A stretch of DNA of 40,652 nt from Novosphingobium sp. (GTDB lineage Bacteria > Pseudomonadota > Alphaproteobacteria > Sphingomonadales > Sphingomonadaceae): the NCBI GenBank assembly GCA_020446505.1, contig JAGREN010000061.1, positions 1,175 through 41,826 of the forward strand, in the 5' to 3' direction. The notes below the pieces were generated by a model. That model was not told the origin of the DNA and did not search any database. It worked only from the letters and a program-made list of their open reading frames with translations. Below are positions 7,830-16,622 of this stretch, piece by piece (the first letter of the stretch is position 1; each line of letters opens with the position of its first letter). The translations under genes were made by a program, and so were the position numbers.

Positions 7830-8333
7830 ATGACCGGTTTGAAGCAGCTGATTGAAGGCCGCCTTGGGCGCGGGGCGCTGGTCTCCGTGGTGAGCCTTGT
7901 CATTCAGGCAGTGGCCGCGGTCTATTTCATCGTCGACGGTGTGGACGATGCACTCGCCCAGTTGAGCGTTGGCATAGATGGCGAGTTGATCATGGAATGC
8001 CTGGTCGCACTTGCCCTGCTGCTGGCGCTGATCGTCAGTGCGCGGCAGTTGCGGCAGTCGCTGGCCGATACCAGGCGGCTCGATGCAGCGCTTCAGACGG
8101 CTCGCGGTTCGATGGCCAATCTGCTGAATGCTCGCTTTGCCGAATGGGGACTGTCGGCTTCCGAAGCCGAAGTTGCCTTGTTCGCTCTCAAGGGTTTTCC
8201 GATCAGCGAGATTGCGCGGCTGCGCAACACGGCGGAAGGTACGGTGCGGTCGCAGCTAAGTCAGGTTTACGCCAAGGCCCAGGTCAGCAACCAGGCAATG
8301 CTGATCGCTCATTTCATCGAGGAGCTGGTCTGA
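7830..8333 (+). CDS. Membrane-anchored LuxR-type HTH transcriptional regulator
   Basis: The ~167-residue product has two predicted membrane helices (residues ~16-37 and ~54-72). A linker follows ('ARQLRQSLADTRRLDAALQTA'), then a C-terminal LuxR/GerE helix-turn-helix (residues ~108-165), with 'LSASEAEVALFALKGFPISE' and 'TAEGTVRSQLSQVYAKAQVS' covering the recognition helices. No receiver domain is present, so any signal is probably sensed in the membrane. It is divergent from the COG4705-like gene and may control it. The start is uncertain: ATG 7830 is used here, but a GGAGG at 7802-7806 lies too far upstream for it, and TTG 7794 in the same frame would add 12 residues. Confidence 0.75.
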   Translation: MTGLKQLIEGRLGRGALVSVVSLVIQAVAAVYFIVDGVDDALAQLSVGIDGELIMECLVALALLLALIVSARQLRQSLADTRRLDAALQTARGSMANLLNARFAEWGLSASEAEVALFALKGFPISEIARLRNTAEGTVRSQLSQVYAKAQVSNQAMLIAHFIEELV

Positions 8334-8353
8334 GGGCAATTCAGGCATGATGC

Positions 8354-9514
8354 CTATGCAGCTTCGAGACGCTTGTGGGAAACCAGCGCCGCGTAGTGAG
8401 CGAAAAGTGCCTCGAAATGATCGTTCATGCTTCGCGCAGTCCGGACATTGCGCGAAGGTTCGAACCGCATGGGCAGATCCATTATGGCGCGGACCAGATC
8501 GATTCGATTGGCGGCCCGATAGGCAATGCCGCCACCGTCGCGAGCGAAGTCGGCAGCGCCTCCCAGATCGGGAACGATCACGGGAATTCCGCTCGCTCTG
8601 GCTTCGGCCGCAGCCATGCCGAAGGTTTCCGACTCGCACCCGTGCAGCAGCGCATCGGCGCTGGCCAGCAGGGTCGCGAATTCGTTGCGATCGGTCACGG
8701 GCCGGAACAGGCGCACATGGGGATTGCCGCCAATTGCGCGCATGATTGAGGCTTGCTCCCGTCCCTCGCCGAAGATGCCAAGGCCGATAGGACGTTGCCT
8801 GCCGGCAATGGTCACGGCTTCAATCAACAGGGGCAGGCGCTTTTCGGGTGCGAGACGGCCGGCAGCAATGAGCAGCGTCGCGTCAGGCCCGAGCCCGCAT
8901 CTGGCGAGAAGTCTTGCGCGGATGTCGGGATCGCGCCGCTGCGGCGAAAACCTGCCGGGAGCGACGCCCATCGGAATGGAAACGACGTTGGCCACGCCAC
9001 CGCGCGTCAGGCGAACGGACAGGTCCTGGTTGGCGCAGACCACCGCGTCGAACACGGTGCCAAGATGCCGCAGGTGATCCCAGAACCGCTCGAACTGGCG
9101 GTCGATCGTCTGGCGCGTGAACAGCCGACTCAGCCAGCGGTAGGCATAGGTCGACAGGGGATCGGCATGCATGATCAGCGCCTTGGGAACGTCCGGCCGC
9201 CAGTTGGCGACCAGCAAGGGGCTGCGCCAGGGCGAGGATGCCTCGACCATATCGGGGGCGAAGCGGTCGAGTGCCTCGTGCAGCATGGCCTCGTCGTCGA
9301 AGTACCAATACTTGCGGTCGAGCGGGAAACGCGGCGACGGGATCGTAACGATCCGCGCCGACGGGCTGGTTTCGATCACGTCATGGCTGTCGCCGGGGGC
9401 GAGTATCGTGATGTCGTGCCCCATTTGCTCTGCGACCGAGAGCTTTTGGCCGACATAGGTTCTCACGCCGCCGCCACGCGGAGAATAGAACGCACAAACA
9501 TCGACAATCTTCAT
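8354..9514 (-). CDS. GT4-family glycosyltransferase
   Basis: This 386-residue GT-B fold enzyme starts 'MKIVDVCAFYSPRGGGVRTY', with the glycine-rich loop of the N-terminal Rossmann domain. The C-terminal domain carries 'GRLAPEKRLPLLIEAV' and the nucleotide-sugar-binding E-x7-E motif in 'CESETFGMAAAEARASG', followed by 'IPVIVPDLGG'. Such enzymes transfer a sugar from an activated donor to a lipid or polysaccharide acceptor at the cytoplasmic face of the membrane. It starts 4 bp after the DUF2141 gene stop on the same strand, so the genes are probably cotranscribed. Donor and acceptor cannot be told from sequence. Confidence 0.88.
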   Translation of the reverse strand: MKIVDVCAFYSPRGGGVRTYVGQKLSVAEQMGHDITILAPGDSHDVIETSPSARIVTIPSPRFPLDRKYWYFDDEAMLHEALDRFAPDMVEASSPWRSPLLVANWRPDVPKALIMHADPLSTYAYRWLSRLFTRQTIDRQFERFWDHLRHLGTVFDAVVCANQDLSVRLTRGGVANVVSIPMGVAPGRFSPQRRDPDIRARLLARCGLGPDATLLIAAGRLAPEKRLPLLIEAVTIAGRQRPIGLGIFGEGREQASIMRAIGGNPHVRLFRPVTDRNEFATLLASADALLHGCESETFGMAAAEARASGIPVIVPDLGGAADFARDGGGIAYRAANRIDLVRAIMDLPMRFEPSRNVRTARSMNDHFEALFAHYAALVSHKRLEAA

Positions 9515-9518
9515 CGCT

Positions 9519-10043
9519 TCAGTTCCTGGTTTTCAGAGGCCCGACGCCAAGGCCGCGCTGATAGTTGAGGAGGATTGTCAGCCGGGTAAGGCCAGCGCCG
9601 GCCTGCGCGCTCGCAGCCGTGGCCGCGGGCTTGCTCCAGCCGAGCTTCGGGTTTCCGGCAAAGCCGATCCCGTCGACGCGCCAGCCGAATTTGCGGTTGC
9701 TGTCCCGATCGTGCAGCAGGCTCACGGCGTAGCGTCCGGCAGAGGGCACCCGGATGCACAACTGCACGGGCCCCGAGGAAGGCAGCGGTTCCTCTACCCG
9801 CCGAAACGTCTTGCCCGCCGCGATCAGGAGGTTGTCGTCTTCCAGGAAGTCGTCGTTGTTTGCCGGGTAGACTTCGAGTTTGAGCCGTCCCCTGCGATCC
9901 TTCAGGCCGGTCACGTCGACCAGCCGGGCAGGCCCGGTCTCGCCGGGACGGCATTTGCCCTCGGCCTTGCCAAGATCGGGTGTCGAGGGGATGGCGGCGG
10001 CCATGATGGCCGCCGCCAGAAGGCTAGCGATCGTCGGTGGCAT
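9519..10043 (-). CDS. DUF2141-type secreted protein
   Basis: The 174-residue protein has an N-terminal signal peptide (residues ~1-18, 'MPPTIASLLAAAIMAAAIPS') and a beta-sandwich-like body. Features typical of DUF2141 are 'RGRLKLEVYPAN', 'PSAGRYAVSLLHDRDSNRKF' and 'IGFAGNPKLGW'. DUF2141 proteins are exported and of unknown function, often found beside surface polysaccharide genes, as here between two glycosyltransferases. Its start overlaps the end of the membrane protein gene upstream by 20 bp, which suggests translational coupling. Confidence 0.82.
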   Translation of the reverse strand: MPPTIASLLAAAIMAAAIPSTPDLGKAEGKCRPGETGPARLVDVTGLKDRRGRLKLEVYPANNDDFLEDDNLLIAAGKTFRRVEEPLPSSGPVQLCIRVPSAGRYAVSLLHDRDSNRKFGWRVDGIGFAGNPKLGWSKPAATAASAQAGAGLTRLTILLNYQRGLGVGPLKTRN

Positions 10044-10959
10044 TCGCTTTCCTTCGGATCAGGTCTGCAATCGCAAAACTGAGGCCAACCAGCACATGGG
10101 TAATGAGGATCAGCGCGGCCATCATCGCCATGAGCGCGGCGAGCTGGACGTCCTCGCCAAGCGCGAGCACCGCAACACCGGCAAACACGACGTCCTTGTT
10201 GGGAACGAACGGCAGGCGCGAGATCAGGAGGCGGATGGTCGCGAGGATCAGCCACCAGCCAAGGGGGGTATCGGGCAGCACCATGTGCCACAGAGCCGCT
10301 GACAGGCCGGTTATCGCCAGAATGCGCAACACATGCATCGCGAGCACCATCAATAACTCATCCCGGCGCAGCGAGAAGATCGAACGGCGCCAGAACATGA
10401 TCGCGAGCGACGTCCCGATGACGAAAGCCAGCGACCAGCCGATCGCAGTGGCATGGTCGTGGAGGGGCAGCAGCTTCAGAAAGGGAAAGGCCACGACCAT
10501 GAACAGGAGTGTCATGACATTGCCGGATACTGCCGAGAGCACCGCGACGTCCTTCACCGCGCCGAACGGCGTTGCGACGAATTTCAGGTGCTGACGCGCC
10601 CAGGTGTAGAAATAGACTTCGCCGAGGTACCCGACGAGAAGCTCGTTGTAGATCAGCTTGCGAACCAGCGCACCGAAGGCTGCCGGGCCAACGCCCCATA
10701 GGCGGCGGAAAATGATCCACTCGCTCATGGGGCCGGCAAGGTAGCTGACTGCGAAAATCGCCCAGAACAGGGGTGATTTCGGAACCATGCCGAGCATCCC
10801 GGCAAAGTTCACATTGCGCACTTGCCACAGTGCCGCAGCGATCACCAACAGCGAGAGCCCGGTCCCTACCAGGCTCCCGATCGTCATCTGTCGCGGACGG
10901 CCCTGCTCTTCGAATGCGAACGAGCTGGCTGGTGTGACGGCAAGGGACTGATCGGGCAT
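10024..10959 (-). CDS. Multi-pass membrane protein, LPG-synthase-TM/flippase-like
   Basis: The ~311-residue protein has about eight hydrophobic segments. The start chosen is ATG 10959 (MPDQSLAV), preceded by AAGG at good spacing; ATG 11010 is also in frame but overlaps the glycosyltransferase gene. The pattern of helices, with an arginine-containing loop 'RLLISRLPFVPNKD' before the last helices, resembles the UPF0104/lysylphosphatidylglycerol-synthase membrane domain (AglD-like). That family includes lipid flippases and proteins of glycolipid pathways. No soluble synthase domain follows, so it would not be MprF itself. Placed between GT4 genes, a role in moving or positioning a glycolipid intermediate is inferred. 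Confidence 0.6.
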   Translation of the reverse strand: MPDQSLAVTPASSFAFEEQGRPRQMTIGSLVGTGLSLLVIAAALWQVRNVNFAGMLGMVPKSPLFWAIFAVSYLAGPMSEWIIFRRLWGVGPAAFGALVRKLIYNELLVGYLGEVYFYTWARQHLKFVATPFGAVKDVAVLSAVSGNVMTLLFMVVAFPFLKLLPLHDHATAIGWSLAFVIGTSLAIMFWRRSIFSLRRDELLMVLAMHVLRILAITGLSAALWHMVLPDTPLGWWLILATIRLLISRLPFVPNKDVVFAGVAVLALGEDVQLAALMAMMAALILITHVLVGLSFAIADLIRRKANATDDR

Positions 10960-10988
10960 TCCGCGACCTTGAAAGTTCGTAATGAATG

Positions 10989-12155
10989 CTAGACGCCGTG
11001 CTCCAGCCATAACCTCACATGGCGCTGTAATTTCTCGAAGCTTTCATCGCTTCGTTCATCGAGAAGTCGCTGCATCGCATCGATGTAGGTTCCGGCTGCG
11101 CGCTCCAGCGTGAATTGTGCCGCGAACTCGGCCATTGCCTCACGAGGGGGCGCCAGATGCCTTGCTGAATTCATCGCCAGACCCAGTGCTTCTGCATTCC
11201 CCGTAACCGTCGAAATGCCGAAGCGACCGTGCTGGAGTAGCCAGTCCATGCTGGCGCAGCAGTTGGTTGCGGCAATCGGCAGTCCCTGGGCCAGCGCCTC
11301 GACGACAGCCGCGGGCACGCCTTCGTAGTCCGACGATATGACCAACACGTTGCAATCGCGAAGCAGCGCCCTGACGTTGTGGCGATGGCCGGTGAGGAAG
11401 ACCCTGTCCTGAAGCCCGCGTTTGCGAATAATGTATTCGAGCGCAGGCCGTTCCGGACCGTCTCCCGCCATTACGAGGGTGTCGCCGGGCGAGGCATGGC
11501 GCGCAAATGCCTCGATGAGCAGCGCATGGTTCTTTTGCGCCACCAGCCGCCCGACCGAAACGAAGCGGCAACTCCCGTCGCAGCGGCGCGCTTGCTGCAT
11601 TCGCAAGGCATCGCATTCCGCAAGGGTGAGCGCGGGATCAGCAATCACGCTCGTCTTTCCCTTGCAGATGCCCAGTTCCTTGACGACATGAGGCCGCATG
11701 GGCTCGGTAAGGGCAATGAAGTGGTCGAGAAACAGACCCTGCACGCTGAGCCACAGGCGGTAGAACGGACGAAACGGCCATGCGATGTCCGGTCGGTCGA
11801 GATCGTTGCTGATCTTGACGAGCACCGGCGGGCAACGATCGCCGAGCAGCAAGCGCATGAGCGTGCAGACCACCGTGTAGGTGTTGCCTGGACAGAACAC
11901 GACGTCGACTCGTTCTTCGAGAAGGAAATGGTAAAGGCACCAGATCATCCAGATCGTTTCCCAGCGCGATGTGGGTATCGGCTCGGGCCGGGTGCGATAA
12001 TCGAGGCGAGGGGCCTCGCGGCGGCCAAGACCCTCGTCGCGACCCAGCACGATCATGACCTGCTGGCCATCGGCCTGCCAGCGTTCGGCCAGCCTCAGGG
12101 CAACCCGCTCAACGCCGCCGGGCTCGAAGCTGTGAATGGGAATTGCAATGCGCAT
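10989..12155 (-). CDS. GT4-family glycosyltransferase
   Basis: The 388-residue GT-B glycosyltransferase starts 'MRIAIPIHSFEPGGVERVAL', with the usual 'PGGVERV' acceptor-side loop. It has 'FVSVGRLVAQKNHALLIEAF' before the donor domain, 'VMAGDGPERPALE', and the E-x7-E motif in 'SSDYEGVPAAVVEALAQGLP'. It is most like enzymes that build lipopolysaccharide or exopolysaccharide. It leads the leftward set of glycosyltransferase, membrane protein, DUF2141 protein and glycosyltransferase, which appear to form one transcription unit. The substrate is unknown. Confidence 0.9.
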   Translation of the reverse strand: MRIAIPIHSFEPGGVERVALRLAERWQADGQQVMIVLGRDEGLGRREAPRLDYRTRPEPIPTSRWETIWMIWCLYHFLLEERVDVVFCPGNTYTVVCTLMRLLLGDRCPPVLVKISNDLDRPDIAWPFRPFYRLWLSVQGLFLDHFIALTEPMRPHVVKELGICKGKTSVIADPALTLAECDALRMQQARRCDGSCRFVSVGRLVAQKNHALLIEAFARHASPGDTLVMAGDGPERPALEYIIRKRGLQDRVFLTGHRHNVRALLRDCNVLVISSDYEGVPAAVVEALAQGLPIAATNCCASMDWLLQHGRFGISTVTGNAEALGLAMNSARHLAPPREAMAEFAAQFTLERAAGTYIDAMQRLLDERSDESFEKLQRHVRLWLEHGV

Positions 12156-12206
12156 ACCTGATCGACGCCGCCACCGGCGATAACCCGCACCTCTAAGAGG
12201 GGCATG

Positions 12207-12950
12207 TTACGAAAGAAGGTCGCAATAGCGCGCAGTCCGACGCTCGCGCCGGAAAGCACCTAGCGTTCGCTCGATGCTGGTCAGGATTTCCTGTTTGGTT
12301 ACGTCGCCGGGATGAACCGCGACGCGTACGGTTTCGAGCCGCTGCAAGGCAAAGCGTGCAAGTGCGGCGAAGGCAAGCGAAGAGGCGGTACGCGCGCGTG
12401 ATCTGCTTGCCCAGGTGACGACCGGGCCTCGTGCCAGGACCGCTCCGCTGCGCGGCGACCAGACCTTCATGTGGTCTTCGGCAAGCGCGAAGCCGTTCTC
12501 TTGCAAAGCTGCGAGCGTCCCTTCGCCATAGAGCCAGGCAGGAGCGATGAAGCCAGTGACAGGCCGGCCGATGATGTCTTCTATCAGGGCTTTGCCGTCG
12601 GCCATGCGGCGGCTCGCCACTTCCGCTGACAGCCCGAGAAATTCACCTTCGTTCGCGGTCATGTGGCGTGCCTTGAAACTCGCTCTGCCGCGATGCTCGC
12701 AATCGTCGCGATGAAACCAGCCGTGGACGAACATCTCGATTCCGCTGTCCGACCAGTTGCGCAGGCGCCTGGCGAAGGACTGGTTGCCGCGCAGCGGATG
12801 GGCACCCCAGTGGTCAGGCACGACCAGCATGGCGAAGCAGGGTGATCCCAGCCTTCTTGCTAGCAAATCCGCTAGCTGGTCCACCTCGTGCTCGAAGCCG
12901 GGTCCAACATCGTGGATCGATGCGAGGAGGCGTCGATCAGAAGTGGGCAT
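12207..12950 (-). CDS. Polysaccharide deacetylase-like protein (DUF2334 type)
   Basis: The 247-residue protein begins with 'RRLLASIHDVGPGFEHEVDQ', carrying the Asp after His typical of the NodB/DUF2334 fold. Later 'EMFVHGWFHRDD' supplies two metal-binding His, and 'VTGFIAPAWLYGEGTL' matches the conserved Pro-Ala-Trp strand near the active site. Family members remove acetyl groups from carbohydrates using a divalent metal. No signal peptide is seen, so it may act in the cytoplasm or on lipid-linked precursors. It lies 51 bp upstream of the GT4 gene on the same strand and is probably the first gene of the surface-carbohydrate cluster. Confidence 0.8.
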   Translation of the reverse strand: MPTSDRRLLASIHDVGPGFEHEVDQLADLLARRLGSPCFAMLVVPDHWGAHPLRGNQSFARRLRNWSDSGIEMFVHGWFHRDDCEHRGRASFKARHMTANEGEFLGLSAEVASRRMADGKALIEDIIGRPVTGFIAPAWLYGEGTLAALQENGFALAEDHMKVWSPRSGAVLARGPVVTWASRSRARTASSLAFAALARFALQRLETVRVAVHPGDVTKQEILTSIERTLGAFRRERRTARYCDLLS

Positions 12951-13286
12951 CGATACCGATCCTTACCATGCGCGAACGCATTGCCTTGCACTGGTCATCC
13001 CCCAGCAAGCGAAATGGATCGCCGCAGGAACAGCGATTGGCACGGCTATAGCACAGGTTCTCGACGTTTCGCGATTGCCCCATCTGCCAGGCGCCTCTCG
13101 AGTTTCGCTTGGCAAGTAGGCCAGCTGCAGCAATGAGGCGTGATGTGCGGGCTTCGCCTTGCGGCGGCAATATCGCCGGTTTGGACGTCTGTCCTTCCGG
13201 AGCCTGACTGCGAAGGGCAAATGCCTCTATGGCATGGATCGCGCCGGATGCGGCGGACAGGCGTTCGGATGGAGAGGAGCTGAACG
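12951..13286. other. Intergenic region between leftward carbohydrate cluster and rightward catabolic island
   Basis: These 336 bases separate two divergently transcribed gene sets and must hold promoters for both. No convincing gene was found. The only ribosome site of note is GGAGAGGAGC just before the GTG at 13287. A sigma-54-like TGGCAC-N5-TAGC string at 13038-13052 was judged too weak to annotate. Confidence 0.5.
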
Positions 13287-14039
13287 GTGAGATTTGCGGA
13301 TCAGGCAATCGTGATAACCGGCGCATCGACGGGGATCGGCCGTGCAACCGCCTTGGCCTTTGGCCGAGAAGGCGCCTCGGTAATGATCGGCGACATCGAC
13401 GACGGCGCGAACGATACGGTGGCCGAAATCCGCAAGGCGGGAGGCAAGGCCGAGTTCAGGCACTGCGACGTGGCCAGGGGCGCCGATTGCGACGCATTGG
13501 TTGCTGCATGTCTCGACAGTTTCGGCAGGCTCGATTCCGGGTTCAACAATGCAGGCGTGTTTCCGCGCGATCTGCTTCCCATTCACGAGATGAGCGACGA
13601 GGAATTCGACCGGATCATGGCGGTCAACGTCAAGGGCGTGTTCAACGCCATGCGAGCGGAACTCCGGCACTTCCGGCAGGTCGGCAAGGGCTCGGTAGTC
13701 AATACCGCTTCGGTCGGTGCGACGATCGCCGATCCGCTGATGTCGGCCTACAGTGCGTCGAAACACGCCGTGCTGGGGCTCACGCGCGCGGGTGGCCTTG
13801 AGAACGGGCCGCACAATATTCGCGTCAATGCGATCGGTCCCGGAATGGTCCGCACGGCGATGACCGCGAAGTGGCTGGAGGATCCCGAACTGGCAGAAGC
13901 GGCAAGGCACGCGACGGTCATCGGCCGGCCGGCCGAGCCCGAGGAAATCGCCGAGGTCGTGCTGTTCCTGTCCTCCGATGCGGCAAGCTACATGAACGGG
14001 CAGATCTATCTTATCGACGGTGGCCTGACCGCGCGCTGA
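13287..14039 (+). CDS. Short-chain dehydrogenase/reductase (SDR)
   Basis: The 250-residue classical SDR has the NAD(P)-binding 'TGASTGIG' at residues ~11-18, the 'NNAG' strand near residue 88, the Ser of 'VVNTASVGA' near residue 140 and the catalytic 'YSASK' near residues 154-158. The C-terminus carries 'YMNGQIYLIDGG', standard for the family. The acidic residue after the second strand ('MIGDIDDG') favours NAD+ over NADP+. The GTG start at 13287 follows GGAGAGGAGC. It is 21 bp upstream of the LLM oxidoreductase gene, so the two are probably one transcript. It would oxidise or reduce an alcohol/ketone of the catabolic pathway; the substrate is unknown. Confidence 0.92.
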   Translation: MRFADQAIVITGASTGIGRATALAFGREGASVMIGDIDDGANDTVAEIRKAGGKAEFRHCDVARGADCDALVAACLDSFGRLDSGFNNAGVFPRDLLPIHEMSDEEFDRIMAVNVKGVFNAMRAELRHFRQVGKGSVVNTASVGATIADPLMSAYSASKHAVLGLTRAGGLENGPHNIRVNAIGPGMVRTAMTAKWLEDPELAEAARHATVIGRPAEPEEIAEVVLFLSSDAASYMNGQIYLIDGGLTAR

Positions 14040-14060
14040 TCAAGGGATGGGGAGAACACC

Positions 14061-14945
14061 ATGAAATTCGGGCTCAACACGCTTTCGCTGTTCGTGGGCG
14101 GTGCCCCGGCTGAACTCATGGCGGATGTCGCGCAATGCGCTGAAGACCTGGGTTTCGATTCGATGTGGATGGGGCACCACGTCCAGTTTCCGAAGACTAT
14201 CGTCTCTGAGTATCCCTATGGGCGGAATCCGATGACATCGGCCACGCCCCGGCTCGATACCTTCGTTACGCTGACCTATCTCGCGGCGAAGACCACGACG
14301 ATGCGCTTCGGCAGCGGGGTCTATCTCGCGCCGATGATCGATCCGCTTGTTTCGGCCCGCGCGATCATGTCGGCGGACTATCTTTCGGGCGGGCGGATCA
14401 TGCTGGGTCTGGGGGTCGGCTGGTGCGAGGAAGAATTCGCCATGCTCGGGCAGGACTTTGCCAGCCGCGGCAGGCGGACCGACGAGATCATCGCGCTCTT
14501 TCGTGAACTGTTCACGCAGGAGACGATTCACCATCAGGGCGAATTCTACCGATACGAGCCGATCAATTTCGAACCCAAGCCGATCCAGAAGCCATGGCCG
14601 CCGATGTACTGGGGCGGTATCTCGCCTCCGGCACTGCGGCGGGCAGCGGGGCTTGACGGACTGTTCATGCCACTCAACGATATCGAAGCTGTCAGGCGCG
14701 CGGTCGATACGGTCCGCAAACTGCGCGAAGAGGGCGGCAAGGGCGACGAGCCATACGATTTCACGGCAGTGACGCCCTTTCCCATGACTGAAGAAGCCGT
14801 GCGCGCAATGGAGGAGATTGGCGTTTGCCGGCTGACATTCGACCTCGGCATCACTGCGCTCGAAGCAACGCCCGCGCCCGTATCGCCGACTTTCAAGGAC
14901 TTGTCGTCGAACCTGCGCGCCATCGCCGGGCGCTTCATCGGTTAA
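14061..14945 (+). CDS. LLM-class (luciferase-like) flavin- or F420-dependent oxidoreductase
   Basis: The 294-residue TIM-barrel protein is typical of the luciferase-like superfamily: 'MKFGLNTLSLFVGGAP' start, 'DLGFDSMWMGHHVQFP', 'RFGSGVYLAPMIDPLVSAR', and 'GGRIMLGLGVGWCEEEFAML' forming the cofactor-binding strand and loop. Members use FMNH2 to hydroxylate substrates or F420 for hydride transfer; this form (single subunit, TIGR03619-like) is usually annotated as F420-dependent, but cofactor use cannot be settled by sequence. It follows the SDR closely, after a GGGGAGAA-type ribosome site. Its role in the island is probably a redox step. Confidence 0.85.
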   Translation: MKFGLNTLSLFVGGAPAELMADVAQCAEDLGFDSMWMGHHVQFPKTIVSEYPYGRNPMTSATPRLDTFVTLTYLAAKTTTMRFGSGVYLAPMIDPLVSARAIMSADYLSGGRIMLGLGVGWCEEEFAMLGQDFASRGRRTDEIIALFRELFTQETIHHQGEFYRYEPINFEPKPIQKPWPPMYWGGISPPALRRAAGLDGLFMPLNDIEAVRRAVDTVRKLREEGGKGDEPYDFTAVTPFPMTEEAVRAMEEIGVCRLTFDLGITALEATPAPVSPTFKDLSSNLRAIAGRFIG

Positions 14946-14957
14946 TCGGGCAATGCC

Positions 14958-15218
14958 ATGAACCATGGTGTGCTCACATCCTGGGATCGCCTCTACGTCG
15001 GGCTTTACCTGCACGACTCGGAACACCGGCGCTTGCCGCGTACGGTCCCAGCCGAGGTTTCAGGGCATCAGGAATATCGACTGGCGGCGGCACTGATCGA
15101 GCGGATCAAGGGAACGCCCGCGTCCTGCGCGACTTCGCGCAGCGAAGTGCCGGCAGAGCCGCGCAAATCAGAACCTGCCATGTCCGACCTGAAGGCGATA
15201 CGATCGCGACCACGCTGA
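14958..15218 (+). CDS. Small hypothetical protein (doubtful)
   Basis: An 86-codon frame starts 12 bp after the LLM gene stop. Its first ~52 codons have GC-rich third positions and a soluble composition ('TSWDRLYVGLYLHDSEHRRL'), while the C-terminal part is low complexity with many Arg/Ser. There is no good ribosome site before the ATG. I do not recognise the family. It may be a small gene, a remnant of a larger one, or chance. The rest of the 14946-15310 interval shows nothing else. Confidence 0.25.
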   Translation: MNHGVLTSWDRLYVGLYLHDSEHRRLPRTVPAEVSGHQEYRLAAALIERIKGTPASCATSRSEVPAEPRKSEPAMSDLKAIRSRPR

Positions 15219-15310
15219 ATTGAATCCCACGCATGGACGCGGTATGCCCGCGTCCCAGCGAGTTTGCCGCCGGGCAGGACAGAGGAACTTTTCAGCGGAG
15301 AGAGTTTGTC

Positions 15311-16171
15311 ATGCAGGCTGGTGACACGGTTATAGCCGACATTGACCTGGGCGATGCGACGGTAAGCCTGATCTCGGCGAAGCCGGCGCGCCGATTTCAC
15401 GAGGTCTATGTCGGTACCCGGCATCTTCTCGCGATGTACCGGTCGCCATCCATGCAGGCCAGCGGACGGTACCTGGAGACCGACCGGGACGAGTTTACTC
15501 CGATCGGAACCGTCTTTTTCCGGCCTGCCGGGCTTCAGCTTGAGAGCCAGGGCAAGGCAACCGATGTCGATGGGCTGCACTGCCAGATCAGCGATGAGCG
15601 GCTCAGCCGGTCGGGGCTTTCCACCTCGGACTGGACAGAACATGAGCTCGAAACGGCGCTCAACGTGCAGGCGACCCACCTGTTCAGCTATTGCACCCGC
15701 CTCATTAACGAGGTTACGAACCCCGGTTTCGGCTCCGATGCGGTCGTGGATGCGCTGTTGACGGTCATTTTCACCGATCTGGCACGATACATGGCGACCA
15801 GCGCCCCGCCGGAAGACAGGGAAGACCTTCGCGAACAGGCGTTTCGGTTGCTCGTCGCGCGGATATGCGATGTCTGGGAGACCATGCCCAAGGTTTCCGA
15901 ACTGGCGAGGTTGGCGGGAGTCGGCGAACGCCATCTCCTGCGGTTGTTCCGCCAGCGCAAAGGCATCTCCCTGGCGGAATTCATCAGGGACACCCGGCTG
16001 GAGAAGGCCCGTTTTCTCCTGGGACAAACCGACATGCCGCTCAAGCAGGTCGCCCATCGGCTGGGCTTTGCCAGCCAGTCTACCTTCACCACTGCCTTCA
16101 GGCATGAGACGGGCGAAACCCCTGCGGCGTTCAGGGGGCAGCAAAGGACAAGGCACTTCGTGAAGCGCTGA
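15311..16171 (+). CDS. AraC-family transcriptional regulator
   Basis: The 286-residue protein has a variable N-terminal effector-type region (residues ~1-175) and a C-terminal AraC/XylS DNA-binding domain with two helix-turn-helices. The first is near 'PKVSELARLAGVGERHLLRL'; the second is near 'PLKQVAHRLGFASQSTFTTA', ending with the family signature 'FRHETGETPAAFR'. ATG 15311 is chosen because GGAGAGAG stands 8 bp upstream; the frame is open further but without a better site. It lies between the SDR/LLM pair and the Rieske operon, both on the same strand, and is a likely activator of the operon starting at 16623. Confidence 0.9.
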   Translation: MQAGDTVIADIDLGDATVSLISAKPARRFHEVYVGTRHLLAMYRSPSMQASGRYLETDRDEFTPIGTVFFRPAGLQLESQGKATDVDGLHCQISDERLSRSGLSTSDWTEHELETALNVQATHLFSYCTRLINEVTNPGFGSDAVVDALLTVIFTDLARYMATSAPPEDREDLREQAFRLLVARICDVWETMPKVSELARLAGVGERHLLRLFRQRKGISLAEFIRDTRLEKARFLLGQTDMPLKQVAHRLGFASQSTFTTAFRHETGETPAAFRGQQRTRHFVKR

Positions 16172-16622
16172 ACAGTCCCGGACGCGGTCTGCGGGGAGCG
16201 GGAATTGCTTTCGAATGGCGTCAAGTTTTTGCTTTGGCGGACATCGATAGCCTCTTGGTCGCACCTGCGTTTGCAGGCTTCGCCCGACTCTCCTACGCCT
16301 CCAGAATTGTCAGTCGAGCAACGCCGCAAGCGATGTCCTTGGGGCGGGTTCGCGAGAGGATCCCGAGAGTCTGCATGCCGCCGATTGAAAACGCCCTTTC
16401 CGATCTTCCGGTGAAGCCTCTTTTCCGCATCACCGGGACGCGCGGGACGCGAGTGGTCGATTGCCTTCCCGGCGGCGGCGCAGACCGACGGAATCTGGAT
16501 AGTCGACGTCTTGGACTTCGAAACTGTCTATCGGAAATAGTCACGCGGCTTTGATGGCCGGTTGGAAAATCAGCCGGTTCTATTGGCTATGCGAATTTGA
16601 ACTGCGACAAGGAGAATAGATC
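16172..16622. other. Intergenic region upstream of the Rieske operon
   Basis: No supported gene is present in these 451 bases; short open frames lack ribosome sites and family similarity. The region should hold the promoter and AraC-type binding sites for the downstream operon. A direct repeat GCCGGTT occurs at 16557-16563 and 16573-16579 (16-bp period), and AAGGAGA lies 7 bp before the ATG at 16623. Confidence 0.4.

Noticed and set aside
13037..13053. Sigma-54-like element TTGGCACGGCTATAGCA
   Set aside because: One mismatch in the GC element, ~235 bp from the gene, and no enhancer-binding regulator in the window.
16234..16554. A ~106-codon plus-strand frame upstream of the Rieske gene
   Set aside because: No ribosome site, no family resemblance and mixed composition; treated as non-coding.
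16557..16579. Direct repeat GCCGGTT with 16-bp period before the Rieske gene
   Set aside because: Too short to distinguish from chance in GC-rich DNA; noted only within the intergenic entry.
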